The position numbers and the translations under genes were made by a program. Below are positions 35,387-43,536 of a DNA stretch of 64,000 bases, piece by piece. Below the pieces are notes generated by a model. That model was not told the origin of the DNA, ran no database searches, and worked only from the letters and a program-made list of their open reading frames with translations. Each line of letters begins with the position of its first letter. Position 1 is the stretch's first letter. The stretch comes from Mycobacterium sp. 852002-51057_SCH5723018 (lineage in GTDB: Bacteria; Actinomycetota; Actinomycetes; Mycobacteriales; Mycobacteriaceae): contig NZ_LZIR01000127.1 in the NCBI RefSeq assembly GCF_001667035.1, forward strand, positions 1-64,000, in the 5' to 3' direction.

Positions 35387-35824
35387 GTGTCCTCAACGGC
35401 TGAGCACGCGGAACAACTGCGGATGGCCGATCTGCGTGTGACCCGGCCCAGGATCGCCGTCCTGGAGGCGGTGCACTCGCATCCGCACGCCGACACCGAA
35501 TCGATCTTCTCGGCGGTCCGCGTCGGCCTTCCCGATGTGTCCCGCCAGGCCGTCTACGACGTGCTCAATGCGCTGACCGCCGTGGGTCTGGTTCGGCGGA
35601 TTCAGCCGTTGGGCCTGGTCGCCCGCTACGAGGCCCGCGTCGGCGACAACCACCACCATGTCGTGTGCCGCTCCTGCGGCGTCATCGCCGACGTCGACTG
35701 CGCGGTCGGCGAGGCGCCCTGCCTGACCCCATCGGACGACAACGTTCTGGATGGCTTCGTTCTCGACGAGGCCGAAGTCATCTATTGGGGTCTGTGCCCC
35801 GACTGCTCGACCGCAGATTCCTGA
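35387..35824 (+). CDS. furA: Ferric-uptake-type regulator FurA
   Basis: This 145-residue Fur-family repressor controls katG. The winged helix ADLRVTRPRIAVLEAV and VSRQAVYDVLNALTAVGLV is followed by the metal-binding domain GDNHHHVVCRSCGVIADVDC and a second Cys pair (GLCPDC). A TTG at 35378 could extend it by three residues, but GTG 35387 (VSSTAEHAEQ) matches the M. tuberculosis start and sits at the expected leaderless position. KatG follows after 48 bp, so both are probably on one mRNA that is derepressed by oxidation, as shown for M. tuberculosis. Confidence 0.95.
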   Translation: MSSTAEHAEQLRMADLRVTRPRIAVLEAVHSHPHADTESIFSAVRVGLPDVSRQAVYDVLNALTAVGLVRRIQPLGLVARYEARVGDNHHHVVCRSCGVIADVDCAVGEAPCLTPSDDNVLDGFVLDEAEVIYWGLCPDCSTADS

Positions 35825-35872
35825 TCACTCCGTGATCGCAGCCCGCATTACCCACCACCGGAAAGGAACGTT

Positions 35873-38113
35873 GTGTCATCCGATATCTCTGAAAGCCGCC
35901 CGCCCCACGAAGACAGCAAGACGGGCAGCACCAGTGAGAGCGAAAATCCGGCAATCTCTTCCCCAAAGCCGAAATCGCATGCGCCCCTGACCAACCGGGA
36001 CTGGTGGCCCGACCAGATCGACGTCACGACGCTGCACCCGCATTCGCCCCAGGGCAATCCGCTCGGTGAGGACTTCGACTACGACGCGGAGTTCGCCAAG
36101 ATCGACGTCGAGGCGCTCAAGGCCGACGTGTTCGAGGTGCTGACCACCTCACAGGACTGGTGGCCCGCCGACTACGGCCACTACGGCGGCCTGTTCATCC
36201 GGATGAGCTGGCACGCCGCGGGCACCTACCGCATTCACGACGGCCGCGGCGGCGGCGGCCAGGGCATGCAGCGCTTCGCCCCCCTCAACAGCTGGCCGGA
36301 CAACGTCAGCCTGGACAAGGCCCGCCGGCTGCTATGGCCGGTCAAGAAGAAGTACGGCAACAAGATCTCCTGGGCCGACCTCATCATCTTTGCCGGCAAC
36401 TGTGCCCTGGAATCGATGGGATTCAAGACCTTTGGGTTCGGCTTCGGCCGCGAGGACGTCTGGGAGCCCGAAGAGATCCTGTGGGGTGAAGAGGACACCT
36501 GGCTGGGCACCGATAAGCGCTACTCCGGCGAGCGTTCCCTCTCCCAGCCCTACGGCGCGACCACCATGGGCCTGATCTACGTGAACCCGGAGGGTCCCGA
36601 AGGCAAGCCGGATCCGGTCGCCGCGGCGATCGACATCCGCGAGACGTTCGGCCGGATGGCGATGAACGACGAGGAGACCGCCGCACTCATTGTCGGCGGC
36701 CACACGTTCGGCAAGACTCACGGCGCCGGCAGTGGCGATCTGGTGGGCCCGGAGCCGGAGGCCGCGCCGATCGAACAACAGGGGCTGGGCTGGAAGAGCT
36801 CCTACGGCACCGGCGTGGGCAAGGACGCCATCACCAGCGGCCTCGAGGTGGTCTGGACGCCCACCCCCACCAAGTGGGACAACACCTTCCTGGAGACGCT
36901 GTACGGCTACGAGTGGGAGCTGACCAAGAGCCCCGCCGATGCCTGGCAGTTCGTCGCGAAGGACGGCGCCGGCGCGGGCACCATCCCCGACCCGTTCGGC
37001 GGGCCGGGTCGCGCACCGACCATGCTGGTCACCGACATCTCGATGCGCGAGTCCCCGATCTATCGCGACATCACGCGGCGCTGGCTGGACCATCCCGAAG
37101 AGCTGGAAGACGCGTTCGCCAAGGCCTGGTACAAGCTGCTGCACCGCGACATGGGGCCGATCACCCGCTACCTGGGGCCATGGATTGCCGAGCCGCAGCT
37201 GTGGCAGGACCCGGTTCCGGACGTCGATCACGAGCTGGTCGACGAGAACGACGTAGCGGCGCTGAAAGGCAAGGTGCTCGAGTCCGGCCTGTCGGTTCCC
37301 CAGCTGGTCAAGACGGCGTGGTCGGCGGCGTCGAGTTTCCGTCGCACCGACAAGCGGGGCGGCGCGAACGGGGCGCGGCTGCGCCTCGAGCCGCAGCGCA
37401 GCTGGGAGGTCAATGAGCCCTCCGAGCTGGACAAGGTGCTGCCCGTCCTGGAAGGGATCCAGCAGGACTTCAACAACTCGGCGTCGGGCGGCAAGAAGAT
37501 CTCGCTGGCCGACCTGATCGTCCTGGCCGGCTCGGCGGCGGTGGAGAAGGCGGCCAAGGACGCCGGCTACGAGATCACCGTGCATTTCGCGCCCGGGCGT
37601 ACCGACGCCTCGCAGGAGAACACCGACGTGGAGTCGTTCGCGGTGCTCGAGCCGCGGGCCGACGGGTTCCGCAATTACATCCGCCCCGGCGAGAAGGCGC
37701 CGCTGGAGCAGCTGCTGCAGGAGCGGGCCTACCTGCTGGGCGTGACGGGGCCGGAGATGACGGTGCTGGTCGGTGGGCTGCGCGCCCTCGGCGCCAACCA
37801 TGGCGGCGCCAAGCATGGCGTGTTCACCGACAGGCCCGGAGTGTTGACCAACGACTTCTTCGTCAACCTGGTCGACATGGGTAATGAGTGGAAGGCGTCG
37901 GAGACGGCGGAGAACGTCTACGAAGTGGTCGACCGCTCCTCGGGTCAGCGGAAGTGGACGGCCACCGCCAACGACCTGGTGTTCGGCTCCAACTCGGTGC
38001 TGCGTGCGCTGTCCGAGGTCTACGCCCAGGACGACAGCCAGGGGAAGTTCGTCGAGGACTTCGTCGCGGCCTGGGTCAAGGTGATGAACGCCGACCGGTT
38101 CGACCTCAAGTAA
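35873..38113 (+). CDS. katG: Catalase-peroxidase KatG
   Basis: The 746-residue haem enzyme destroys peroxides and, in M. tuberculosis, activates isoniazid. Distal residues Arg110, Trp113 and His114 are in IRMSWHAAGTYR; the Met-Tyr-Trp adduct partners are Tyr236 (GLIYVNPEGP) and Met262; the proximal haem ligand His277 is in GGHTFGKTHG. DAITSGLEVVW carries Ser322, equivalent to M. tuberculosis Ser315, so this site is wild type. The C-terminal half is the usual degenerate second peroxidase domain. GTG 35873 is preceded by GGAAAGGA, and the gene is followed by a strong hairpin at 38136. Confidence 0.97.
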   Translation: MSSDISESRPPHEDSKTGSTSESENPAISSPKPKSHAPLTNRDWWPDQIDVTTLHPHSPQGNPLGEDFDYDAEFAKIDVEALKADVFEVLTTSQDWWPADYGHYGGLFIRMSWHAAGTYRIHDGRGGGGQGMQRFAPLNSWPDNVSLDKARRLLWPVKKKYGNKISWADLIIFAGNCALESMGFKTFGFGFGREDVWEPEEILWGEEDTWLGTDKRYSGERSLSQPYGATTMGLIYVNPEGPEGKPDPVAAAIDIRETFGRMAMNDEETAALIVGGHTFGKTHGAGSGDLVGPEPEAAPIEQQGLGWKSSYGTGVGKDAITSGLEVVWTPTPTKWDNTFLETLYGYEWELTKSPADAWQFVAKDGAGAGTIPDPFGGPGRAPTMLVTDISMRESPIYRDITRRWLDHPEELEDAFAKAWYKLLHRDMGPITRYLGPWIAEPQLWQDPVPDVDHELVDENDVAALKGKVLESGLSVPQLVKTAWSAASSFRRTDKRGGANGARLRLEPQRSWEVNEPSELDKVLPVLEGIQQDFNNSASGGKKISLADLIVLAGSAAVEKAAKDAGYEITVHFAPGRTDASQENTDVESFAVLEPRADGFRNYIRPGEKAPLEQLLQERAYLLGVTGPEMTVLVGGLRALGANHGGAKHGVFTDRPGVLTNDFFVNLVDMGNEWKASETAENVYEVVDRSSGQRKWTATANDLVFGSNSVLRALSEVYAQDDSQGKFVEDFVAAWVKVMNADRFDLK

Positions 38114-38135
38114 CACCCGGAGTGCGTATAACGCG

Positions 38136-38170
38136 CGGCACCCCGCGAGCCATCGGCTCGCGGGGTGCCG
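38136..38170. terminator. katG transcription terminator hairpin
   Basis: A 16-bp perfect stem (38136-38151 with 38155-38170) closes a 3-base loop 22 bp after the katG stop. No T-run follows, as is common for mycobacterial terminators, so it may be a stem-only terminator or an mRNA 3'-end stabiliser. Confidence 0.75.
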
Positions 38171-38205
38171 GCAATTCAGACCGCGAAGTGAGGCCAACCA
38201 CACTA

Positions 38206-38285
38206 TTACCCGTGGGTAACCTACGAAGGCGTAAGTTGCGTACCGTGGGTAAGGGCCGATGCGTCCAACTACTGAAGCTGGGTAA
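38206..38285 (+). promoter_or_regulatory. Three phased TGGGTAA boxes upstream of a hydrolase gene
   Basis: TGGGTAA occurs at 38213-38219, 38246-38252 and 38279-38285, so consecutive copies start exactly 33 bp apart, close to three helical turns. The first copy is one half of an inverted repeat TTACCC-GT-GGGTAA (38206-38219). The second is in GTACCGTGGGTAA, and the third ends 3 bp before the GTG at 38289. The regular phasing on one DNA face suggests cooperative binding of a regulator. I do not recognise the factor. Confidence 0.6.
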
Positions 38286-38288
38286 ACG

Positions 38289-39191
38289 GTGGACATGAAC
38301 GAATTGACGTACCTCGAACTGCACGGAGACCGAATCGCTTACCGGGATGCTGGGCATGGGCCAGTCCTGTTGCTGATCCACGGAATGGCCGGCAGTTCGG
38401 CGACCTGGCAGGCGCTCATCCCGCTGTTGTCGAAGAAATATCGCGTCATCGCGCCGGACCTGCTCGGCCACGGCATGTCCGCGAAGCCGCGCGGCGATTA
38501 CTCCCTGGGAGCGTTCGCGGTCTTTCTGCGCGATCTGCTCGACGAACTCGGGGTGGACCGGGCAACCGTGGTCGGGCAGTCGCTCGGTGGCGGTATCGCG
38601 ATGCAGTTCGCCCATCAGCACCGCGACTATTGCGAGCGGCTGGTCCTGATCGGCAGCGGCGGCCTCGGCCCCGACCTCAGTCCGGTGCTGCGATTTCTCT
38701 CTGCGCCCGGCGCCGAGTTGGTGCTGCCCATCGTCGCACCGCAACCGGTGCTGAGCCTCGGCAACAAGCTGGGTTCGTGGCTGACCTCGGCGGGGATTCA
38801 GGCACCGCGAGCCGGCCAGATGTGGTACGCGTACTCCTCGCTCTCGGATGCTGGAACTCGCCAGGCGTTCTTGCGGACGCTGCGCTCGGTGGTGGACTAC
38901 CGCGGCCAGGCCGTCAGCGCCCTGAACAAGCTACATGTCGCAGCCGGCCTGCCCACCGTGCTGATCTGGGGAGACCACGATCGGATCATTCCCGTCGCGC
39001 ACGCCTATGCCGCCCACGATGCCCTGGACGGCAGTCGCCTCGAGGTGCTCGAGGGTATCGGGCACTTCCCGCACGTGGAGGCGCCAATGGCCGTGGCGGA
39101 AATTCTGGAGGACTTCATCGCCTCGACGACACCCCAGGAAACCACTGACAGTTCGGCACACCTGGGCATTAGCGCCCGGGTCAGCGATTGA
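38289..39191 (+). CDS. Alpha/beta hydrolase, Rv2715-like
   Basis: The 300-residue product has HGMAGSSATWQAL (oxyanion hole), APDLLGHGMSAKPRGDYSLGA, the nucleophile elbow GQSLGGG, the acid in IWGDHDRIIPVAHA and the catalytic His in GIGHFPHVEAP. It strongly resembles M. tuberculosis Rv2715-type hydrolases. The nucleophile is Ser, not the Asp of haloalkane dehalogenases or epoxide hydrolases, so esterase or C-C hydrolase activity is expected. GTG 38289 or ATG 38295 may be the start; neither has a clear Shine-Dalgarno, because the third TGGGTAA box occupies that place. Confidence 0.88.
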   Translation: MDMNELTYLELHGDRIAYRDAGHGPVLLLIHGMAGSSATWQALIPLLSKKYRVIAPDLLGHGMSAKPRGDYSLGAFAVFLRDLLDELGVDRATVVGQSLGGGIAMQFAHQHRDYCERLVLIGSGGLGPDLSPVLRFLSAPGAELVLPIVAPQPVLSLGNKLGSWLTSAGIQAPRAGQMWYAYSSLSDAGTRQAFLRTLRSVVDYRGQAVSALNKLHVAAGLPTVLIWGDHDRIIPVAHAYAAHDALDGSRLEVLEGIGHFPHVEAPMAVAEILEDFIASTTPQETTDSSAHLGISARVSD

Positions 39192-39945
39192 AATCCCACT
39201 GCCCGTAATCGGGCGCCAGCACCTCGTCGACGTCGACGTTGATCCCGCCCAGCAAGGGTCCCGGGTTCGACGGGCTGTTGACCACGGTCTGATAAAGCAC
39301 CGCCGCGGGTTCGCGGTCCCCGTGCGACCAGGACCTGGTCTGCCACGCCCACCGGTGGCCCGGGGTGCTGGAGTTGCCGATGACGCCGTCCCTGATCGCC
39401 CAGCCGCACGCCTGGGCGTGGCCATAGATGCCGGTGCGGCCCACGCCCAGCACCGAGTTGATTCCCCGAAACCATTGCACCCCAGAGGTATTCCAGAAGT
39501 TTTGGTCGATGTCGTCGTCGATGCTGAAGAAGATGGGGGCCGAACCCGGGCCACCCGCGGCGGCGTGCAGTCGCTGGGCCGTCTGGGCGTCCGCCACGCC
39601 GCCGTCGTAGCCGCGGGTGGAGTCCGACGGGTCGGGCCAACCCGGTTTGCCGTATTGGAAGTTGCTGACGATCTGAAGACCCGCGGCGCGCAGCGAGTCC
39701 GCGTACGCGCTGGTGATGGGCTTCGCCTCGAAGTTGGCGCCGGGCCGCGAGTCGGACACATAGTTCACCACGCCGCCATAGCCCGCCGCTTTGATCTCGT
39801 CCGGCGCGATCCTGCGCTCGGCGAAATCGATCAGCCGCAGGTCGGCGGCTGAGGCCCTGGGCGCTCCGACCGATGCGGCCGCCGCCCCCAGGCCCAGGAG
39901 GACCGGCGAGTACTTGAGGACGTCGCGGCGTGAGAACGATCGCAC
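39181..39945 (-). CDS. Exported DUF1906 glycoside-hydrolase-like protein
   Basis: The 254-residue protein has a Tat signal peptide (FSRRDVLKYSPVLLGLGA, cleavage near ASA) and a DUF1906 domain, a TIM-barrel resembling glycoside hydrolases (LIDFAERRIAPDEIKAAGYGG and FFSIDDDIDQNFWN). The family is thought to act on peptidoglycan or glycans, but the activity is not established. It converges with the hydrolase at 38289, overlapping by 11 bp. Confidence 0.88.
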   Translation of the reverse strand: MRSFSRRDVLKYSPVLLGLGAAAASVGAPRASAADLRLIDFAERRIAPDEIKAAGYGGVVNYVSDSRPGANFEAKPITSAYADSLRAAGLQIVSNFQYGKPGWPDPSDSTRGYDGGVADAQTAQRLHAAAGGPGSAPIFFSIDDDIDQNFWNTSGVQWFRGINSVLGVGRTGIYGHAQACGWAIRDGVIGNSSTPGHRWAWQTRSWSHGDREPAAVLYQTVVNSPSNPGPLLGGINVDVDEVLAPDYGQWDFNR

Positions 39946-40066
39946 GGCGCGATGGTAACAAGCGGGCTGGACTCACCCAGCGATGCGACTGGATTTCGGG
40001 TCGACGACGGTCGCATGCAGGTTCCACGTTGGAAATGCTCGGCGCAGCCGCGGCTCGACAACGCTG

Positions 40067-41728
40067 CTATGCCAATCCGTTCGTTCCGGGCGTGCCGATG
40101 ATCGTGCCGGCGCTACCGCCGATGCCACCCGTCCCGCCGTTGATGCCATTGCCGCCGTTGCCGCCGTTGCCAAGTAGTGACTGGGTGAAGGAGCCGTCGA
40201 CGACTGCCCCGGCATCGCCGCCGTTGCCGCCGTCGGCGGGCCCGATGCCGCTGCCGGCGTTCCCGCGGTTACCGCCGCCGGCGAGGAAGCTGAGGGCGTC
40301 ACCACCGTTGCCGCCGTTGCCGCCGATCCCATTGGGGGCGTCGCCGCCGGCCCCGCCGGCCCCGCCGATGGCCGCCTGTAGCCCGGCGGCCTCACCGCCG
40401 CCGCCGCCCGCGCCACCGTTGCCGAGGGCGGAGACGCCGCCGTGCCCGCCGGCACCCCCGCTGCCGATGCCGACCGCCGCGGCGCCGATGCCCCCGGCAC
40501 CACCGATCCCGCCGGTCCCGCCGGTACCACTGGCGGCCCCGCCGAACCCACCGGCGCCACCCACAGCAACGCCCCACCCGACGAGGTCGGGAGCGGCGGC
40601 GCCGCCGCCTGCACCGCCGATTCCGGCGGCGCCCGTGGTGGCGGCGCCGCCGATGCCGCCCGCCCCGCCCTCGGTCAGGTCAATTGCGACGAGGCCCGCG
40701 GCAGTGCCGGTACCCCCGGCGCCGCCGGCGCCGGCCAATCCAGAGGTAGCGGCGCCGCCGGCGCCGCCGGTCCCGCCCGCTGCCAGGTCGATTCCGAAGA
40801 TGCTGTGGGCGAAGCCGGCGCCGCCGGTGCCGCCGACCCCGCCGGTTCCAGTGGTCGCGGCGCCCCCGGTGCCACCCGTACCGCCGAAACCGGTGAAGAG
40901 GCCTAACCCGTTGCCGCCGGCGCCGCCGGCCCCGGCGATCCCACTGGTAGCGGCGCCGCCAGCCCCGCCGGTCCCGCCGATGCCTTCCAGGAAGCCAGCG
41001 TTGCCGCCGGCGCCGCCGGCTCCGCCGTTCCCGGTGCCGGTGGCGGCCCCACCGATGCCGCCCATGCCGCCGTTGCCGAACAGCAGCCCGTTACCCCCAG
41101 CCCCGCCGGTCCCGCCGCCGGTTCCGCCTACCCCGCCGATGCCGCCACTGCCCCACAGCAACCCGCCGGTGCCGCCGTTGCCGCCCGCGGCGCCGGTACC
41201 GCCGGCGCCGCCGGTTCCGCCGACACCGATCAGCCCGGCAGCGCCGCCCGCACCACCCGTTTGCCCGGCAGCACCCGAACCGCCATTGCCGCCGTTACCG
41301 ATCAACAACCCACCGGCCCCACCGGCCTGGCCGGTGCCCGTCGCTCCGTTCGCGCCGTTGCCGATCAGCGGACGCCCCAACAATGTCTCGGTGGGTGCAT
41401 TGATCACCCCGAGCACGTCTTGCTCGAGCGTCTGCAGCGGTGAGGCATTGGCCGCCTCGGCGGTCGCATACGCGCCCACGCCGGAGGTCAGCGCCTGCAC
41501 AAACCGTTGATGAAACTCGCTGGCCTGCGCGCCGAGCGCCTGGAAGTCTTTGCCGACTCCGGCGAATAGCGATGCCACTGCGGTCGATACTTCATCCTGG
41601 GCAGCCGGCATCAGCGCGGTAGTGGGAACGGCGGCCGCCACACGCGCCTCGTCCAGGGCGGATCCGATGCTGTCCACCTGCCCGGCCGCTGACTCCACCC
41701 ATTCCGGATCTACGACTACAAACGACAT
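40067..41728 (-). CDS. PE_PGRS family protein
   Basis: The 553-residue protein has an N-terminal PE domain (about 1-95; MSFVVVDPEWV start, YATAEAANAS near its end), the PE_PGRS linker INAPTETLLGRPLIGNG at about 109-126, and then some 420 residues of Gly-Gly-Ala/Gly-Gly-Asn repeats. It lacks a distinct C-terminal domain. PE_PGRS proteins are ESX-5-exported and surface-associated. The GC-rich repeats create a long spurious Pro-rich frame on the other strand (39930-41510), which is rejected. The start is MSFVVV at 41728. Confidence 0.93.
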   Translation of the reverse strand: MSFVVVDPEWVESAAGQVDSIGSALDEARVAAAVPTTALMPAAQDEVSTAVASLFAGVGKDFQALGAQASEFHQRFVQALTSGVGAYATAEAANASPLQTLEQDVLGVINAPTETLLGRPLIGNGANGATGTGQAGGAGGLLIGNGGNGGSGAAGQTGGAGGAAGLIGVGGTGGAGGTGAAGGNGGTGGLLWGSGGIGGVGGTGGGTGGAGGNGLLFGNGGMGGIGGAATGTGNGGAGGAGGNAGFLEGIGGTGGAGGAATSGIAGAGGAGGNGLGLFTGFGGTGGTGGAATTGTGGVGGTGGAGFAHSIFGIDLAAGGTGGAGGAATSGLAGAGGAGGTGTAAGLVAIDLTEGGAGGIGGAATTGAAGIGGAGGGAAAPDLVGWGVAVGGAGGFGGAASGTGGTGGIGGAGGIGAAAVGIGSGGAGGHGGVSALGNGGAGGGGGEAAGLQAAIGGAGGAGGDAPNGIGGNGGNGGDALSFLAGGGNRGNAGSGIGPADGGNGGDAGAVVDGSFTQSLLGNGGNGGNGINGGTGGIGGSAGTIIGTPGTNGLA

Positions 41729-41825
41729 ACCCCGTTCCCTTCCGTGTACGAAATCCCCAGCATCAAGGGCGAATTGATGTCATTCGGCCGGCACGCCGCC
41801 CAGCAAAGCCTCCGAGGCATTGCGG

Positions 41826-41886
41826 CGCCAGGTCGGACCTGGCGTCACAGCGGCGAACGACATTGCTAAACCTCTTGTTAGCTAAC
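41826..41886. promoter_or_regulatory. Palindromes in the PE_PGRS-sigma intergenic region
   Basis: The gap 41729-42120 holds no gene. CGCCAGGT-CGG-ACCTGGCG (41826-41844) is a perfect 8-bp inverted repeat with a 3-base loop about 100 bp before the PE_PGRS start. GTTAGCTAAC (41877-41886) is a perfect 10-bp palindrome. Either may be an operator for the divergent PE_PGRS and sigma genes. I see no convincing GGAAC/GTT sigma-H-type promoter. Confidence 0.4.
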
Positions 41887-42120
41887 GGGACAGTGAGCTG
41901 CGTCTCTCGGAGTTGTTTGCTCACACGATGTTTGACACCTCAGTGGCGCCCGGGTATTCGCGTCTATCCCTATGATGCTCGTCACTAATGGGCCGATAAC
42001 TCGAGGGCGAATGTACCGATAATCGAGCTGCTGTGGGGCTGCGGTTGCTTGAGCGCCGCCGAAATCGGTCGAGTCTCAACGAAATCAGAACTTGGCGGCA
42101 AGGCTCCACGAGCCGACCAT

Positions 42121-42705
42121 GTGAGCATGGGAACCGGATGCTTGGACAGGGACGCGGCGTTGGCGATGCGATTCGAACGCGACGTGGGCCCGCTGCTCGA
42201 TGACCTCTATGGCGCCGCTCGAAGGCTGACTGGCAATCGCGCCGACGCCGAGGATCTGATCCAGGACACGATGCTCAAGGCCTACAGTCAATTTCATACA
42301 CTCCGGGAAGAATCGCGTCTGCGTGCATGGCTGTATCGCATCATGCATAACACGTGGATCAACAACCATCGGAAGTCCCTGTCCCGGCCCGCCGAGCAGC
42401 TAAGCGCAGACATCGATCACGTACAGCACCGGGGGCGGTTTGAGGTTTGCTCGGCGCGGTGGCGCCCCGCGGAGCTCGATGTGCTCGAGAGCCTGTCGGA
42501 CCGCAAGGTGATCGAAGCACTCGAAGCGTTGCCGGAAAGCCAACGAATGACCGTCTACTACGCCGATGTCCACGGTTACCGATACCGAGAGATCGCGGAG
42601 ATATTGGACATCCCGATCGGAACGGTGATGTCGCGCCTGCATAGCGCGCGCCGCAGGCTGCGCGGGTTGCTGGAAGAAGTGGCTCGGGATCAGGGCCTCA
42701 TCTGA
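42121..42705 (+). CDS. ECF RNA polymerase sigma factor, SigH-like
   Basis: The product of about 194 residues contains sigma region 2 (MRFERDVGPLLDDLYGAARR, DAEDLIQDTMLKAYSQF, LRAWLYRIMHNTWINNHRK) and region 4 (EALEALPESQRMTVYYADV, YREIAEILDIPIGTVMSRLH). It resembles M. tuberculosis SigH throughout but is distinct. GTG 42121 is preferred because codons between an upstream TTG 42049 and this point have low third-position GC. Unlike SigH/RshA, no zinc-binding anti-sigma gene follows: downstream is an opposite-strand lipoprotein. Regulation and regulon are unknown. Confidence 0.88.
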   Translation: MSMGTGCLDRDAALAMRFERDVGPLLDDLYGAARRLTGNRADAEDLIQDTMLKAYSQFHTLREESRLRAWLYRIMHNTWINNHRKSLSRPAEQLSADIDHVQHRGRFEVCSARWRPAELDVLESLSDRKVIEALEALPESQRMTVYYADVHGYRYREIAEILDIPIGTVMSRLHSARRRLRGLLEEVARDQGLI

Positions 42706-42819
42706 GTTCAGTCACAGGGTTTTCCAATATGTCTGTTCCCCAAGACATTTGGATTTGCCAGATATACCTCGTCGCGTTTCGCGTGGACGTCAGGCGCACT
42801 AACGGGCGGCGGATCGTCG

Positions 42820-43155
42820 TTACCGTGTGCCGGTCTGAAGGCTAGAACCGGACTCACGGTCGTGTTGCCGGAACAGTGGTTTGACGTTGCGCTCGAACAC
42901 GACCCGCTCGCCCGCGCCTGGTAGCGGCACCTGCGGCGCGGACGACGGCCCGATGTTGCTCGTGCCGGGAGCGGAGGGCACCGGCGCGGCCTGACCCGCC
43001 ATTCCGGGCGTTGCGCTGCCTTGAGAACCGAAGGTGATCGATGGTTGCTGCTGAGCTGTTGGGCCGGAACTCGCGCAGCCTGTGGCCAACGCCACAGCTG
43101 CCACGGTCGCGGCGACGGCGGGCAGCGCACTGAGCGAGCGATGTGGTTGGGGCAT
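42820..43155 (-). CDS. Short lipoprotein, apparently C-terminally truncated
   Basis: The 111-residue product has a signal peptide with lipobox (PAVAATVAAVALATGCAS, lipidated Cys27), a Pro/Ser/Gln-rich linker and then GERVVFERNVKPLFRQHDRES. From memory, that last segment resembles the opening of a small actinobacterial domain that normally continues for about 60 residues with Trp- and Asp-rich sequence; here the frame ends after SSLQTGTR. It may therefore be a shortened gene. No continuation of the domain is recognised in 42708-42820. Confidence 0.6.
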   Translation of the reverse strand: MPQPHRSLSALPAVAATVAAVALATGCASSGPTAQQQPSITFGSQGSATPGMAGQAAPVPSAPGTSNIGPSSAPQVPLPGAGERVVFERNVKPLFRQHDRESGSSLQTGTR

Positions 43156-43431
43156 GACGGTCGCAAACCTTCCTCATTGATGGCGACTCGCGGATGCGAA
43201 ATGCTCGCTAGGAGAGAGGTCGGTGAATTACCCCGTGAGGTCACATCCGCCACAGCTGCCCCACTGCGCAGGAAGCGCGCCGCGCCGCGACTGCGATCGT
43301 GCGAGGTTCGCTCCTCCCAACCCGCCGCAGTTCGGCGGCCAGCGTTCCCAGAGGCGGGTGCGCCGTGACCGCTACGCCCAGCCCCGGCGTTGTTCGGGCT
43401 CGTTGCGTCGTTTAGGTGATCGAACTATAGT

Positions 43432-43447
43432 CTGGACACATGTCCAG
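43432..43447. promoter_or_regulatory. Palindromic operator upstream of the glycosyltransferase cassette
   Basis: CTGGACA-CA-TGTCCAG is a perfect 7-bp inverted repeat centred about 97 bp before the ATG at 43537. The surrounding gap 43156-43536 contains no supported gene. It looks like a TetR- or GntR-type operator, but the cognate regulator is not in the neighbourhood. Confidence 0.5.
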
Positions 43448-43536
43448 TTTGCTGTCACGGATCTCGGCGGCCCGTTGATCGCGATGGATTGGGGGGCGGC
43501 TGTCCGTCCTAACTCCTCGGCGGCTAAGAGTTGAGT

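Noticed and set aside
37011..37016. Search for an isoniazid-resistance change in katG
   Set aside because: The residue equivalent to M. tuberculosis Ser315 (here Ser322, in DAITSG) is wild type. I found no obvious truncation or frameshift.
36332..38296. 654-residue open frame antisense to katG
   Set aside because: It is a high-GC shadow: its residues mirror the katG codon pattern (His/Arg/Val/Leu-rich), it has no domain, and katG is certain on the other strand.
40067..41400. CRISPR-like short repeats
   Set aside because: The repetition is the Gly-Gly-Ala/Asn codon pattern of PE_PGRS coding sequence. Units vary and there are no unique spacers of constant length.
39930..41510. 526-residue Pro/Ala-rich frame opposite the PE_PGRS gene
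   Set aside because: It is the direct complement of GGC/GGN glycine repeats, giving PPAPP runs. The PE_PGRS reading on the minus strand explains all of it.
42049..42120. TTG start that would lengthen the sigma factor by 24 residues
   Set aside because: These codons have about half the usual third-position GC and do not resemble known sigma N-termini, so GTG 42121 is preferred.
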